Notes under the pieces: generated by a model
The model's input: only the letters and a program-made list of their open reading frames with translations
What the model was told of the DNA's origin: nothing
Database searches by the model: none
Shown: one piece after another, positions 44,358 through 52,720 of the stretch
Layout: each line of letters starts with the position of its first letter
Position numbering within the stretch: position 1 is the first letter of the stretch
Assembly (NCBI GenBank): GCA_947492995.1
Contig: CANLOU010000002.1
Location: forward strand, 496,001-560,000
DNA from: an uncultured Litoreibacter sp.
Lineage (GTDB): Bacteria; Pseudomonadota; Alphaproteobacteria; Rhodobacterales; Rhodobacteraceae
Direction: 5' to 3'
DNA: 64,000 bases
Position numbers and translations under genes: made by a program

Positions 44358-45278
44358 TCAGGCGCTGTGAGCGTCGCGCAGGCAGGTCAGGAAGGTCTGG
44401 GTCTTGCGGTCAGGCTTGGGCTGTTTGCGGCTGATGGCGGCGAAGGTGGAGACGTATTTGGTTTGATCCGGTGCAACGGGTCGGACTTTGCCTTTTGATA
44501 GGAAGGTCTCCGCCACGTGATCGGCCAGAAAGCCCAGATAGCTGCCGGACTGGATGAGCAGCGACAGGGCCTCTTCATCCTGAACGCGGGCGGCGCGACG
44601 CATGCCAAGAGTTTGGCCCGCCTTCATATTTGGAGAGTTGAAACCAAAGCCCGCATATTTATGCTCGGCAAGGGTCAGGTCGGGTTTTTCGCGCTCCGCG
44701 CTGTCGAAAAGCACATGGCCCGCGCCGCAATAAAGCGTCATCCATTCCTCGTAGAGCGCCACATAGCTGAGCGATGTGGACTGGCGGTGGATCGGCACGA
44801 TGCCGATATCCATGGTGCCGTCGATGACCCGCCCCTCGATGTTATTGGGTGGCTCAATCGAGATTTCCAGCGATACATTTGGCGCGATCTTGTCGAAGTG
44901 ATGAATGGCCTCGTGCAGATGCGCGTTGGGGTTGGTGGTGGATTGATCGAACAAGCCAAGGCGCAGCGTGCCTGCGAGATTGGTGTGGATATTATCAACG
45001 GCAGATTGAAAATTATCAATGGAAGACAACAGGATACGGGCGGAAGCTAAGACGCGCTCGCCCTCGCCGGTCAACGAAAACCCGGCCGGCCCCCGGTTGC
45101 ACAGCTTCAGCCCCATGCGCATCTCAAGATCCGCGATATGCTTGGAAATTGTCGAGCGGCCGATATTGAGTTCCGGCTCCGCCGCGGCCAGCCCGCCCGA
45201 TTCCGTCACCGCCACAAAGACCCGCACCAGCCGTATGTCGACATCGCCAAGGCTTTTGAGTTGCGCGCGTTTTACCAT
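44358..45278 (-). CDS. LysR-family regulator beside dmdA-acuI and a BCCT gene
   Basis: A 306-residue LysR-type protein. The helix-turn-helix is in the first 70 residues (GGLAAAEPELNIGRSTISKHIADLE) and the effector domain follows. The ATG at 45278 is chosen because it fits the LysR start; an upstream frame adds 61 unrelated residues. It is divergent from the BCCT gene (200 bp between starts) and convergent with acuI. A role in regulating DMSP or betaine uptake is likely from position only. The effector may be DMSP or an acrylate derivative. Confidence 0.9.
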   Translation of the reverse strand: MVKRAQLKSLGDVDIRLVRVFVAVTESGGLAAAEPELNIGRSTISKHIADLEMRMGLKLCNRGPAGFSLTGEGERVLASARILLSSIDNFQSAVDNIHTNLAGTLRLGLFDQSTTNPNAHLHEAIHHFDKIAPNVSLEISIEPPNNIEGRVIDGTMDIGIVPIHRQSTSLSYVALYEEWMTLYCGAGHVLFDSAEREKPDLTLAEHKYAGFGFNSPNMKAGQTLGMRRAARVQDEEALSLLIQSGSYLGFLADHVAETFLSKGKVRPVAPDQTKYVSTFAAISRKQPKPDRKTQTFLTCLRDAHSA

Positions 45279-45478
45279 GCAATGTTTCCAGTTTATGAAA
45301 CCATGGGTCAAAAAGTTCCCTATTATCAAACGTAACGCGTTATGATCTGCTGTCCAGAGGGGGAGGATACGAGGTCGAGCCCGTGTTTTCGGTGGACGCC
45401 GCGTCCAACAGCCTCCCCGCATAATGAAGGCCCTGCCGGCATCAACGAGCGGCGGGGTCAAGCAACAGGGAACATCAT

Positions 45479-47188
45479 ATGTCTGTAAAACCTCCTTTAA
45501 CGGAGCTGCCGATCAAGACCGCCGACAGCGGTTTTTATCGGGGCTTCAGTGTCGATGTGACGGTGGTGAGTAAGATCATTATTGCAGCGCTCGTCGTTTG
45601 GGCCATCGTGTGGCCGGACTGGGCGGGCGAGGTGCTTGGCGCCTGGAACACCACCATTTTGGCCAATTTCGCGGCCTGGTACATTTGGGTGGTGGCTTTC
45701 TTCATCATCGTTTGCCTTGGACTGGCCCTGTGGCCGACGGCGGGGCGCATGAACCTTGGGGTGGAGGGCGAGACGCCGGAATTCTCCAACTTCTCGTGGT
45801 TCTCGATGATGTTTGGCGCCGGGATCGGCGTGGGCATGCTGACTTGGGCGGTTGCAGAGCCGGTGGCGCATTTCAAGAACAACCCGGCCGTCATTCAGGG
45901 CGTGACCACCGCGCTGGACGCCAACAACGTGCGCGAGGCCTATGTCTGGTCCTTCCTGCATTGGGGGCTGGGCGCATGGGCGTGCTACGCGGTTGCGGGG
46001 CTGGCGCTGGCGTTCTTCAGCTACCGCCGTGGCCTGCCGCTGACCATCCGGTCCTCGCTGACGCCGCTGTTTGGCAAGGCGCTGTCGGGCGTCTTGGGCA
46101 CCATCATCGACATTGTGGCCGTTGTGGCGACCATCCTTGGGGTGGCGCAGACATTGGGCTTTGGCGTGGACCAGTTCGTGGCGGGGCTGACCCGCATCGG
46201 CATTGGCGGGCTTGTCTATGGCGCGGAGGCCGTTGACGCCGCGGGCGAGAGCATTGCCGGAAACGCGAACACCGTGGGTATCGTGGTGGCGCTTCTGGTC
46301 ATCATGGGGGCGTCGACCCTGTCGGCGCTGTCGGGCGTGGGCAAGGGCATCAAATGGCTGTCCAACATCAACATGGTGCTGTCGATTGTCCTGCTGGGCT
46401 TCTTCATCATCTTCGGGGCGACCTTCTTCGGGGCCACGGCGTTCTTTGTGGGCATCTTTGACTACCTGGTCGCGTTGCCGGCGCTGAGCTTCAACGTGTT
46501 CGTCTCGGACGGGGTTGAAGGGTCTGAGGCGTTCAAACTGGCGCAGTGGCAGGGCTGGTGGCCCGTGTTCTACTGGGCCTGGTGGATCGCGTTCGCGCCT
46601 TTCGTCGGTCTGTTCCTCGCACGCATTTCGCGGGGCCGGTCGATCCGTGAGTTCGTGCTGGGGGCGATGATCGTGCCGTCGCTGATGTGTTTCGTCTGGT
46701 TCTCCTGGGCCGGTGGCACTGCCATTGATCTGGAGCTGAACGGCAATGCGGGCGGGTTGATTTTGGACGCTGGCAACGGCGACAAGATCTTTGCGATGAC
46801 CGAGTTCATGCTGGCCCCGATTGCGGAAGCCTTGGCCTGGGCCATGGCGGTGATGATCGTGGTCTTGCTGATGACGTTCCTTGTAACTTCGGCCGACTCT
46901 GCGGTGCTGATCGTGAACACGATCAACGCGGCGGGTGACGAAGGGCCGAAGGCGCGTCCGCATATCCTGTTCTGGGGCGCAGCCCTTGGGCTGGTTGTGG
47001 CGGGGCTGCTGCTGTCAGGCGGGACCAGCGCCATTCAGACCGCGATGGTGATCGGCGCGCTGCCGTTCTCGGTGGTGATGGTGCTGATGTGCTTTGGCCT
47101 GATTAAGGCGATCTGGAACGACGGACGCCGTGAACGCGCGGGTGTCCCGACCACAGTTGATAACATCGTGGCGACGCCTGCCGAGTAA
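45479..47188 (+). CDS. BCCT-family transporter (betaine/carnitine/choline/DMSP type)
   Basis: A 569-residue integral membrane protein with about 12 segments. The BCCT motifs include GAGIGVGMLTWAVAEPVAHF and the Trp-rich FYWAWWIAFAPFVGLFLARISRGRSIREFVLG, whose Trp residues form the trimethylammonium or dimethylsulfonium site. Substrates of the family are betaine, choline, carnitine, ectoine or DMSP. The adjacent DMSP genes make DMSP the best guess. It ends at a strong terminator. Confidence 0.93.
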   Translation: MSVKPPLTELPIKTADSGFYRGFSVDVTVVSKIIIAALVVWAIVWPDWAGEVLGAWNTTILANFAAWYIWVVAFFIIVCLGLALWPTAGRMNLGVEGETPEFSNFSWFSMMFGAGIGVGMLTWAVAEPVAHFKNNPAVIQGVTTALDANNVREAYVWSFLHWGLGAWACYAVAGLALAFFSYRRGLPLTIRSSLTPLFGKALSGVLGTIIDIVAVVATILGVAQTLGFGVDQFVAGLTRIGIGGLVYGAEAVDAAGESIAGNANTVGIVVALLVIMGASTLSALSGVGKGIKWLSNINMVLSIVLLGFFIIFGATFFGATAFFVGIFDYLVALPALSFNVFVSDGVEGSEAFKLAQWQGWWPVFYWAWWIAFAPFVGLFLARISRGRSIREFVLGAMIVPSLMCFVWFSWAGGTAIDLELNGNAGGLILDAGNGDKIFAMTEFMLAPIAEALAWAMAVMIVVLLMTFLVTSADSAVLIVNTINAAGDEGPKARPHILFWGAALGLVVAGLLLSGGTSAIQTAMVIGALPFSVVMVLMCFGLIKAIWNDGRRERAGVPTTVDNIVATPAE

Positions 47189-47189
47189 G

Positions 47190-47210
47190 CGTTTCTTCGA
47201 CGAAGAAACG
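47190..47210. repeat. Palindromic hairpin before the BCCT terminator
   Basis: The arms CGTTTCTTCG and CGAAGAAACG are perfect complements around one A. It lies 1 nt after the BCCT stop and directly before the terminator. The same palindrome-plus-terminator layout is seen after tkt. Confidence 0.6.
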
Positions 47211-47211
47211 G

Positions 47212-47241
47212 AAAGGCCCCGCTTGAAGAGCGGGGCCTTTT
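47212..47241 (+). terminator. Intrinsic terminator after the BCCT gene
   Basis: A 12-bp stem (AAAGGCCCCGCT / AGCGGGGCCTTT, loop TGAAG) ends in a run of T. It is 23 nt after the BCCT stop. Confidence 0.9.
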
Positions 47242-47286
47242 ACGTTTGGAACTTGACCATGCAGTCGCCGCGCTAGATCACGGGGT

Positions 47287-48699
47287 ATGACTGACACCCC
47301 TGTAATTTTGTGGCTGCGGCGCGACCTGCGTCTGGCTGACCACCCCGCCATGACCGAGGCCGCCAAATCGGGCCGACCCGTCATCCCCGTGTTCATCTAT
47401 GACGACGTATTTGAGACCTACGGCGCATGCCCGAAATGGCGCCAGGGGCTGGCGATTGAGCATTTCGCCGCTGTCTTGGAAGGGATCGGCTCGAAACTGA
47501 TCCTGCGGCGCGGCGACGCGCTGGAGGTGTTGCAGGCTTTGATTGCCGAGACAGGGGCGGGGGCGGTCTACTGGTCGCGCGCCTATGACCCGGCGGCGAT
47601 TGCGCGGGACACGGCCGTGAAGGCGGCGTTGAAGGACATGGATGTCGAGGCAAAGTCTTTCACTGGCCACCTGCTGTTTGAGCCCTGGACCGTCGAGACC
47701 AAGACCGGCACTTTCTACAAAGTGTTCACGCCGATGTGGAAGATGGTGCGGGGCAGGGAGCTGGCAGCTGAGCTGCCTGCGGTGGATGCGTTGACCGCCC
47801 CTTCTGACTGGCCTGCCAGCGATGATCTGGCCGATTGGGCGATGGGGGCCGCGATGGATCGCGGGGCTGACGTGGTGGGCAAATATGTGGTGGTTGGGGA
47901 GGACGCGGCCTCCCAACGGTTGGCCACGTTTATCCGCCACAAGATCGACGACTACAAAGCCGCGCGTGACGAGATGGCGATGGAGGGGACCTCGGGGCTG
48001 TCCGAGAACCTGACCTATGGCGAGATTTCGCCGCGTAAATGCTGGCACGCCGGATGGCGGGCCTTGAATGACGGCAAAGAGGGGGCCGAGACGTTCCTGA
48101 AGGAACTGGTCTGGCGCGAATTTGCCTACCAGCTGGCCTATCACACGCCGCGTATTGTGGATCAGAACTGGAAAGAGGAATGGGACGCCTTCCCCTGGAA
48201 GGACGACGAGCGCGCCGCCGAGATCAAGGCCTGGAAACAGGGGCGCACCGGCGTGCAGCTGGTCGATGCCGCGATGCGAGAGATGTATGTGACGGGCTAT
48301 ATGCACAACCGGGGCCGCATGATTGTGGCGTCCTACCTGACCAAGCATCTAATGACGCATTGGAAAGTCGGGCAGGCCTGGTTTGACGACTGCCTGATTG
48401 ACTGGGACCCCGCATCGAACGCGATGGGGTGGCAGTGGACGGCGGGCTCGGGGCCGGATGCGTCGCCCTATTTCCGTGTGTTCAACCCCGACACGCAGGC
48501 GGAAAAGTTCGACAAAAACCGCACCTACCGCGCGCGGTATCTGGGTGAGCTGTTCAAAAACCACGAGGCGCGGGCCGAGGAGTATTACGACGCCATTCCG
48601 CGCAGCTGGGGGCTGTCCTTGCAAGATCGCTACCCCGCACCGGTGGTGGGGCTGAGCGAGGGGCGGGAGCGGGCTTTGGCCGCCTATAAGGACCGCTGA
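47287..48699 (+). CDS. phrB: Deoxyribodipyrimidine photolyase (class I CPD)
   Basis: Light-driven repair of cyclobutane pyrimidine dimers with FAD. The 470-residue protein has an antenna-binding N-terminal Rossmann domain ([15 protein letters not shown]) and a helical FAD domain with FLKELVWREFAYQLAYH, TGYMHNRGRMIVASYLTKHL and ASNAMGWQWTAGSGPDASPYFRVFNP, shown in parts. The Trp residues of this last part are typical of class I enzymes. A methyltransferase gene for cyclopropane fatty acids follows, a pairing seen in other proteobacteria under light or oxidative stress control. Confidence 0.95.
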   Translation: MTDTPVILWLRRDLRLADHPAMTEAAKSGRPVIPVFIYDDVFETYGACPKWRQGLAIEHFAAVLEGIGSKLILRRGDALEVLQALIAETGAGAVYWSRAYDPAAIARDTAVKAALKDMDVEAKSFTGHLLFEPWTVETKTGTFYKVFTPMWKMVRGRELAAELPAVDALTAPSDWPASDDLADWAMGAAMDRGADVVGKYVVVGEDAASQRLATFIRHKIDDYKAARDEMAMEGTSGLSENLTYGEISPRKCWHAGWRALNDGKEGAETFLKELVWREFAYQLAYHTPRIVDQNWKEEWDAFPWKDDERAAEIKAWKQGRTGVQLVDAAMREMYVTGYMHNRGRMIVASYLTKHLMTHWKVGQAWFDDCLIDWDPASNAMGWQWTAGSGPDASPYFRVFNPDTQAEKFDKNRTYRARYLGELFKNHEARAEEYYDAIPRSWGLSLQDRYPAPVVGLSEGRERALAAYKDR

Positions 48700-48808
48700 C
48701 CCATGTTCCCTTACGTCAATCATGACGTTGGCGGTAACTTATTTGAAACTCCTTGAGCGTTTTGCACGTATCTGCTTACAATAACTCACTAATTTGGGGG
48801 GCTTGGGC

Positions 48809-50032
48809 ATGACTGTCCTGACCACGGCCGAGGGCCAAGACAACCTGCCGCGCTACTTTGTGCAGGCGTTCCAGACCGCGCAGAAAATGCAGCGGGGGCG
48901 GTTGGACATCAAACTGGAAGATGGGCGTGTGTTCCGCACCGAGGGCTCCCAGCCCGGCCCGGTGGCAGAATTCACCGTGCACAATAACGACCTGTTCGCG
49001 CGCATCATCCGCGAGGGCGATCTGGGGTTTTGCGACGCCTATCTGGACGGCTGGTGGACCACGCCGGACCTGCAAGCCTTCATGGATCTGGTCCATGCCG
49101 ACAACGAAGAGGTTTATGACGGCTATGCCGGCATGGCGCTGGTGCGGGCCTACGAGAAGATGCGGTTCTGGATGCAGCGCAACTCCAAGGCGCAGGCGCG
49201 CAAGAACATCAGCTACCATTACGATTTGGGCAATGACTTCTACTCGCTTTGGCTCGATGACAGCATGACCTACAGCTCGGCGCTGTTTCATGACGGGCAG
49301 GAGAGCCTGGAAAAGGCGCAGGAGCATAAATACGCCAGCATGGTCGACGAGATGGGCGCGCAGGCGGGCGACCACGTCCTGGAGATCGGCTGCGGCTGGG
49401 GCGGCTTCGCCGAATACGCCGCCAAAGAGCGCGGCATCAAGGTGACCGGGCTCACGATTTCTCAGGAACAGCATGACTACGCCGTGGCGCGGATGGAGCG
49501 TTTGGGCCTCAGCGACATGGTTGAGATCAAGATGCAGGACTACCGCGACGAGACGGGGCTTTATGACGGCATCGCCTCGATCGAGATGTTTGAGGCGGTG
49601 GGCGAAAAGTACTGGCCCGTCTATTTTGACGCGGTCCGCGACCGGCTGAAGCCGGGCAAAAACGCGACGCTGCAGATCATCACCGTGGCCGACAGCCGCT
49701 GGGACGTCTACAAGCGGGGCGTTGATTTCATTCAGAAATACATCTTCCCTGGCGGCATGCTGCCCAGCCCGTCCGCCCTGCGGGCGCAGATCGCGAAGGC
49801 GGGTCTGGACCTCAAAGGGTCCATCGAGTTCGGGCAAAGCTATTCCGACACGTTGCGCCGCTGGCACGAGACCTTCAACGACCGCTGGGACGACGTGGCC
49901 AAACAGGGGTTTGATGCACGTTTTCAACGCATGTGGAATTTTTATCTGACCTCTTGCGCGGCGACGTTTTGGAGCGGAAACTGCGACGTGACGCAGATCA
50001 CCATGACGCGACCCATAACAAGGCCCGAATAA
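48809..50032 (+). CDS. Cyclopropane-fatty-acyl-phospholipid synthase-like methyltransferase
   Basis: A 407-residue SAM-dependent enzyme. The SAM loop is VLEIGCGWGGFAEYAAKERG and downstream motifs are SIEMFEAVGEKYW and GGMLPSPSALRAQ. The N-terminal half (LGFCDAYLDGWW; RKNISYHYDLGNDFYSLWLDD) matches CFA synthases, which add a methylene to unsaturated phospholipid acyl chains. ATG 48809 follows a GGGGGG site; a TTG at 48794 would add five residues. Photolyase lies upstream with 109 bp between, so this is probably its own transcript or a distal part of one. Confidence 0.92.
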   Translation: MTVLTTAEGQDNLPRYFVQAFQTAQKMQRGRLDIKLEDGRVFRTEGSQPGPVAEFTVHNNDLFARIIREGDLGFCDAYLDGWWTTPDLQAFMDLVHADNEEVYDGYAGMALVRAYEKMRFWMQRNSKAQARKNISYHYDLGNDFYSLWLDDSMTYSSALFHDGQESLEKAQEHKYASMVDEMGAQAGDHVLEIGCGWGGFAEYAAKERGIKVTGLTISQEQHDYAVARMERLGLSDMVEIKMQDYRDETGLYDGIASIEMFEAVGEKYWPVYFDAVRDRLKPGKNATLQIITVADSRWDVYKRGVDFIQKYIFPGGMLPSPSALRAQIAKAGLDLKGSIEFGQSYSDTLRRWHETFNDRWDDVAKQGFDARFQRMWNFYLTSCAATFWSGNCDVTQITMTRPITRPE

Positions 50033-50072
50033 ACGCCGATCAAGGCGGGGCCACATAAGAGGCCCGAGCAAG

Positions 50073-50513
50073 ATGCCCACAGCAGCACGCATGATTACGG
50101 CGGTGATTTTCGCCATCGTCGCCTACTACACCAGCAACGAAGCCAAGACCCTGATGCCGGAGGGCACGCCGGTGGCCGTCTTCACGCCCTGGGCGATGTT
50201 TGTGTCGGCGCTTTGCGCATGGCGGGTGATCGGCAGGCTGATCGGGCGCGGCTACGCCAACTCCATCAACACCGGCGTCTACGCCATGGTGTGCGCCATG
50301 TTTTTCGTCTGCCTGCTGTTTGCGATTGTCGAAATGATCCGGCTGTCGATGAAGTTTCGCTATGACGGCCCGATGGAGGCCATCGTCGGCATTTTTGAGA
50401 TCATCCTTGAATACGCCCCGATGTTCGCGCATCCGCCGATTGCCATCGCCCTTGTGGTTGGCGCGGTCTCCAGCGGGTTGATCGGCGAATGGGCGCACCG
50501 CAAATGGGGCTAG
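50073..50513 (+). CDS. trgA: TrgA-family membrane protein (tellurite resistance)
   Basis: A 146-residue protein with about four membrane segments. It matches the Rhodobacter TrgA layout (MPTAARMITAVIFAIVAYYTSNEAK; AVFTPWAMFVSALCAWRVIGRLIGRG). TrgA with TrgB contributes to tellurite resistance in Rhodobacter sphaeroides, by unknown means. The gene overlaps trgB by 10 nt and leads to cysK, the same order as in Rhodobacter. A role in quinone or membrane redox maintenance is possible. Confidence 0.88.
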   Translation: MPTAARMITAVIFAIVAYYTSNEAKTLMPEGTPVAVFTPWAMFVSALCAWRVIGRLIGRGYANSINTGVYAMVCAMFFVCLLFAIVEMIRLSMKFRYDGPMEAIVGIFEIILEYAPMFAHPPIAIALVVGAVSSGLIGEWAHRKWG

Positions 50514-51625
50514 GGGCCTCGGTCTTTGTTTTTGGCACGCTGCGCGACCCCGACCTTTTGCAGGTTGTGGCCGGCGGCGCGGTGGACGCCGTGCCCGCCA
50601 CCTTGCCGGGATTTCGCGTGGCCCGGGCCGAGGGGCAGTCTTTCCCGATCCTGAACGAACGGAGCCGCAAGGAGGCCGAAGGGCTGCTGTTGCGGCTGAC
50701 CGACGCGCAGCTGGCGCGGCTGGACTATTACGAGGCACCTTATGACTACGCCCGCTGCCCCGTGACGGTGGAGACAGGGGACGGCGCGGTTCAGGCGCAG
50801 GTCTACGCCCCCCAGCACGGGCGCTGGACGCCTGCGGGAAACTGGTCCCTGAGCATCTGGCAAGACCGCCACGGGGCGCTGATGCGCGAAGCGGCGGTAG
50901 AGATCATGGAAGGGTTTGGCACGGTCGCGCCCGCCGACATTGCGGCGCGGATGAACGTGATCCGCACCCGCGCGCAGCAACGGCTGAACGCGCGCACCGC
51001 CAGCAGCCCCACCATCCTGCGACAAGCCCACACGAGGAACGACGTCGAACTTGTTGATAAAAGACGGAAATACTCGCACTTCTTCGCGTTGGACGAGATC
51101 GACGTGAAAGCCCGGACCTTTGATGGGGGCTATTCCGAAACCATGGAACGCGCGGTGTTTGTGACCGCCGACGCGGTGACGGTTTTGCCCTACGACCCGG
51201 TGCGCGACCGCGTGATGCTGATCGAGCAATTCCGCGCGGCGACCTATTTGCGCGGCGACCCGAACCCGTGGTCGCTGGAGGCCATTGCCGGCCGCCAAGA
51301 CGGCGGCGAGACCTTGGAAGAGGCCGCACATCGCGAGGCGATGGAGGAGGCGGGGCTGACGTTGAAAGCCTTGCACAAGGTGTCCAGCTATTACGGCTCG
51401 CCGGGCGCGAACACGGAATATCTGACCTCCTACATTGGCATTGCGGACCTGCCGGATGGCAGCGACGGGGTAGGCGGTCTGGACAGCGAGGAGGAGGACA
51501 TCCGGTCCATGCTGGTCTCGTTCGACACGCTGATGGGGGCGCTGGACAGCGGGGAGGCCGAAAACGGCCCGCTGGTGATCTCGGCGCTGTGGTTGGCAAG
51601 GCTGCGGGAGCGCTTGCGCGCTTGA
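50504..51625 (+). CDS. trgB: TrgB, gamma-glutamylcyclotransferase-like/Nudix protein
   Basis: A 373-residue two-domain protein. Residues about 4-140 are a GGCT-like domain (VFVFGTLRDPDLLQVVAGG; RLDYYEAPYDYARC). Residues about 185-345 are a Nudix hydrolase with the box starting GRQDGGETLEEAAHREAMEE (pattern Gx5Ex7REUxEExG). It overlaps trgA by 10 nt; an ATG at 50489 is a possible earlier start. TrgB is the second tellurite resistance gene of Rhodobacter. Substrates are unknown; the Nudix part resembles ADP-ribose pyrophosphatases. Confidence 0.9.
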   Translation: MGLGASVFVFGTLRDPDLLQVVAGGAVDAVPATLPGFRVARAEGQSFPILNERSRKEAEGLLLRLTDAQLARLDYYEAPYDYARCPVTVETGDGAVQAQVYAPQHGRWTPAGNWSLSIWQDRHGALMREAAVEIMEGFGTVAPADIAARMNVIRTRAQQRLNARTASSPTILRQAHTRNDVELVDKRRKYSHFFALDEIDVKARTFDGGYSETMERAVFVTADAVTVLPYDPVRDRVMLIEQFRAATYLRGDPNPWSLEAIAGRQDGGETLEEAAHREAMEEAGLTLKALHKVSSYYGSPGANTEYLTSYIGIADLPDGSDGVGGLDSEEEDIRSMLVSFDTLMGALDSGEAENGPLVISALWLARLRERLRA

Positions 51626-51688
51626 GTTCGCCGCCGCTGAGGCCTACACCTTTTCCCTAGCAACACTCGCCTATGGGAAGGGCCTTTC

Positions 51689-52720
51689 ATGACCACCAAA
51701 TCCAACCTTGCGGACCTGATCGGCAACACCCCCCTTATCCGCCTGAACGCCGTCTCGGACGCCACGGGCTGCGAGATTTTGGGCAAATGCGAGTTCATGA
51801 ACCCCGGGCAATCGGTCAAAGACCGCCCCGCGCTGACGATCATCCGCAACGCGGTGGAAAGCGGGGCGTTGCAGCCCGGCGGCACCATTGTGGAAGGCAC
51901 GGCGGGCAACACGGGCATCGGCTTGGCGCTGGTCGGCGCGTCGATGGGTTTCAAAACGGTGATCGTGATCCCCGAGACGCAGAGTCAGGAAAAGAAGGAC
52001 ATGCTGCGGCTGGCGGGGGCCGAACTGGTGCAGGTGCCCGCGGCGCCTTACCGCAACCCCAACAACTTTGTGCGCTATTCCGAACGGCTGGCGCAGCGTC
52101 TGAACCAGAGCGAGCCGAACGGCGCCATCTGGGCCAACCAGTTCGACAACGTGGCCAACCGCCAAGCCCATATCGAGACCACTGGCCCTGAAATTTGGGA
52201 GCAAACCGAGGGCAAGGTGGACGGGTTCATCTGCGCTGTGGGATCAGGCGGGACCTTGGCAGGCGTGGCGATGGCGTTGCAGCCCAAAGGCGTCAAGATC
52301 GGCCTGGCTGACCCAATGGGGGCGGCGCTTTACGATTGGTACACCAAAGGTGAGCTAACGATGGAGGGCGGCTCGATTGCCGAAGGGATCGGGCAGGTGC
52401 GCATCACCAAGAATTTGGAAGGCCTGACCCCTGACCGCAATTTCCAGATCCCCGACGAAGAGGCATTGCCGATTGTGTTTGACCTGCTGAAGACCGAAGG
52501 GCTGTGCCTTGGCGCGTCCTCGGGGGTGAACGTGGCGGGGGCTGTGCGCATGGCCAAGGCCATGGGGCCGGGGCACACCATTGTGACGATCCTGTGCGAT
52601 TACGGCACGCGGTATCAGTCCAAGCTGTGGAACCCCGCCTTCCTGAAAGAAAAGGGCCTGCCGTTCCCCGACTGGCTGGACGCCGCCCCCCAAGACCTGC
52701 CGAGCGTGTTTGAGGAATGA
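51689..52720 (+). CDS. cysK: Cysteine synthase A
   Basis: PLP-dependent synthesis of cysteine from O-acetylserine and sulfide, 343 residues. The PLP lysine is in MNPGQSVKDRPA and the phosphate loop is GTAGNTGIGLALVG. The C-terminal Gly-Ser loop is VGSGGTLAG. The cysK of Rhodobacter also helps tellurite resistance, and it follows trgAB there as here. The stop overlaps the start of the MscS gene by 4 nt (ATGA), so they are co-translated. Confidence 0.96.
   Translation: MTTKSNLADLIGNTPLIRLNAVSDATGCEILGKCEFMNPGQSVKDRPALTIIRNAVESGALQPGGTIVEGTAGNTGIGLALVGASMGFKTVIVIPETQSQEKKDMLRLAGAELVQVPAAPYRNPNNFVRYSERLAQRLNQSEPNGAIWANQFDNVANRQAHIETTGPEIWEQTEGKVDGFICAVGSGGTLAGVAMALQPKGVKIGLADPMGAALYDWYTKGELTMEGGSIAEGIGQVRITKNLEGLTPDRNFQIPDEEALPIVFDLLKTEGLCLGASSGVNVAGAVRMAKAMGPGHTIVTILCDYGTRYQSKLWNPAFLKEKGLPFPDWLDAAPQDLPSVFEE

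Noticed and set aside
45497-46963. A 488-codon minus-strand open frame opposite the BCCT gene
   Set aside because: The composition is Arg/His/Gln-rich, typical of antisense of a membrane protein gene, with no ribosome binding site or family match.
48776-50116. A 446-codon minus-strand open frame opposite the cyclopropane synthase gene
   Set aside because: Shadow of a supported gene; no family features.
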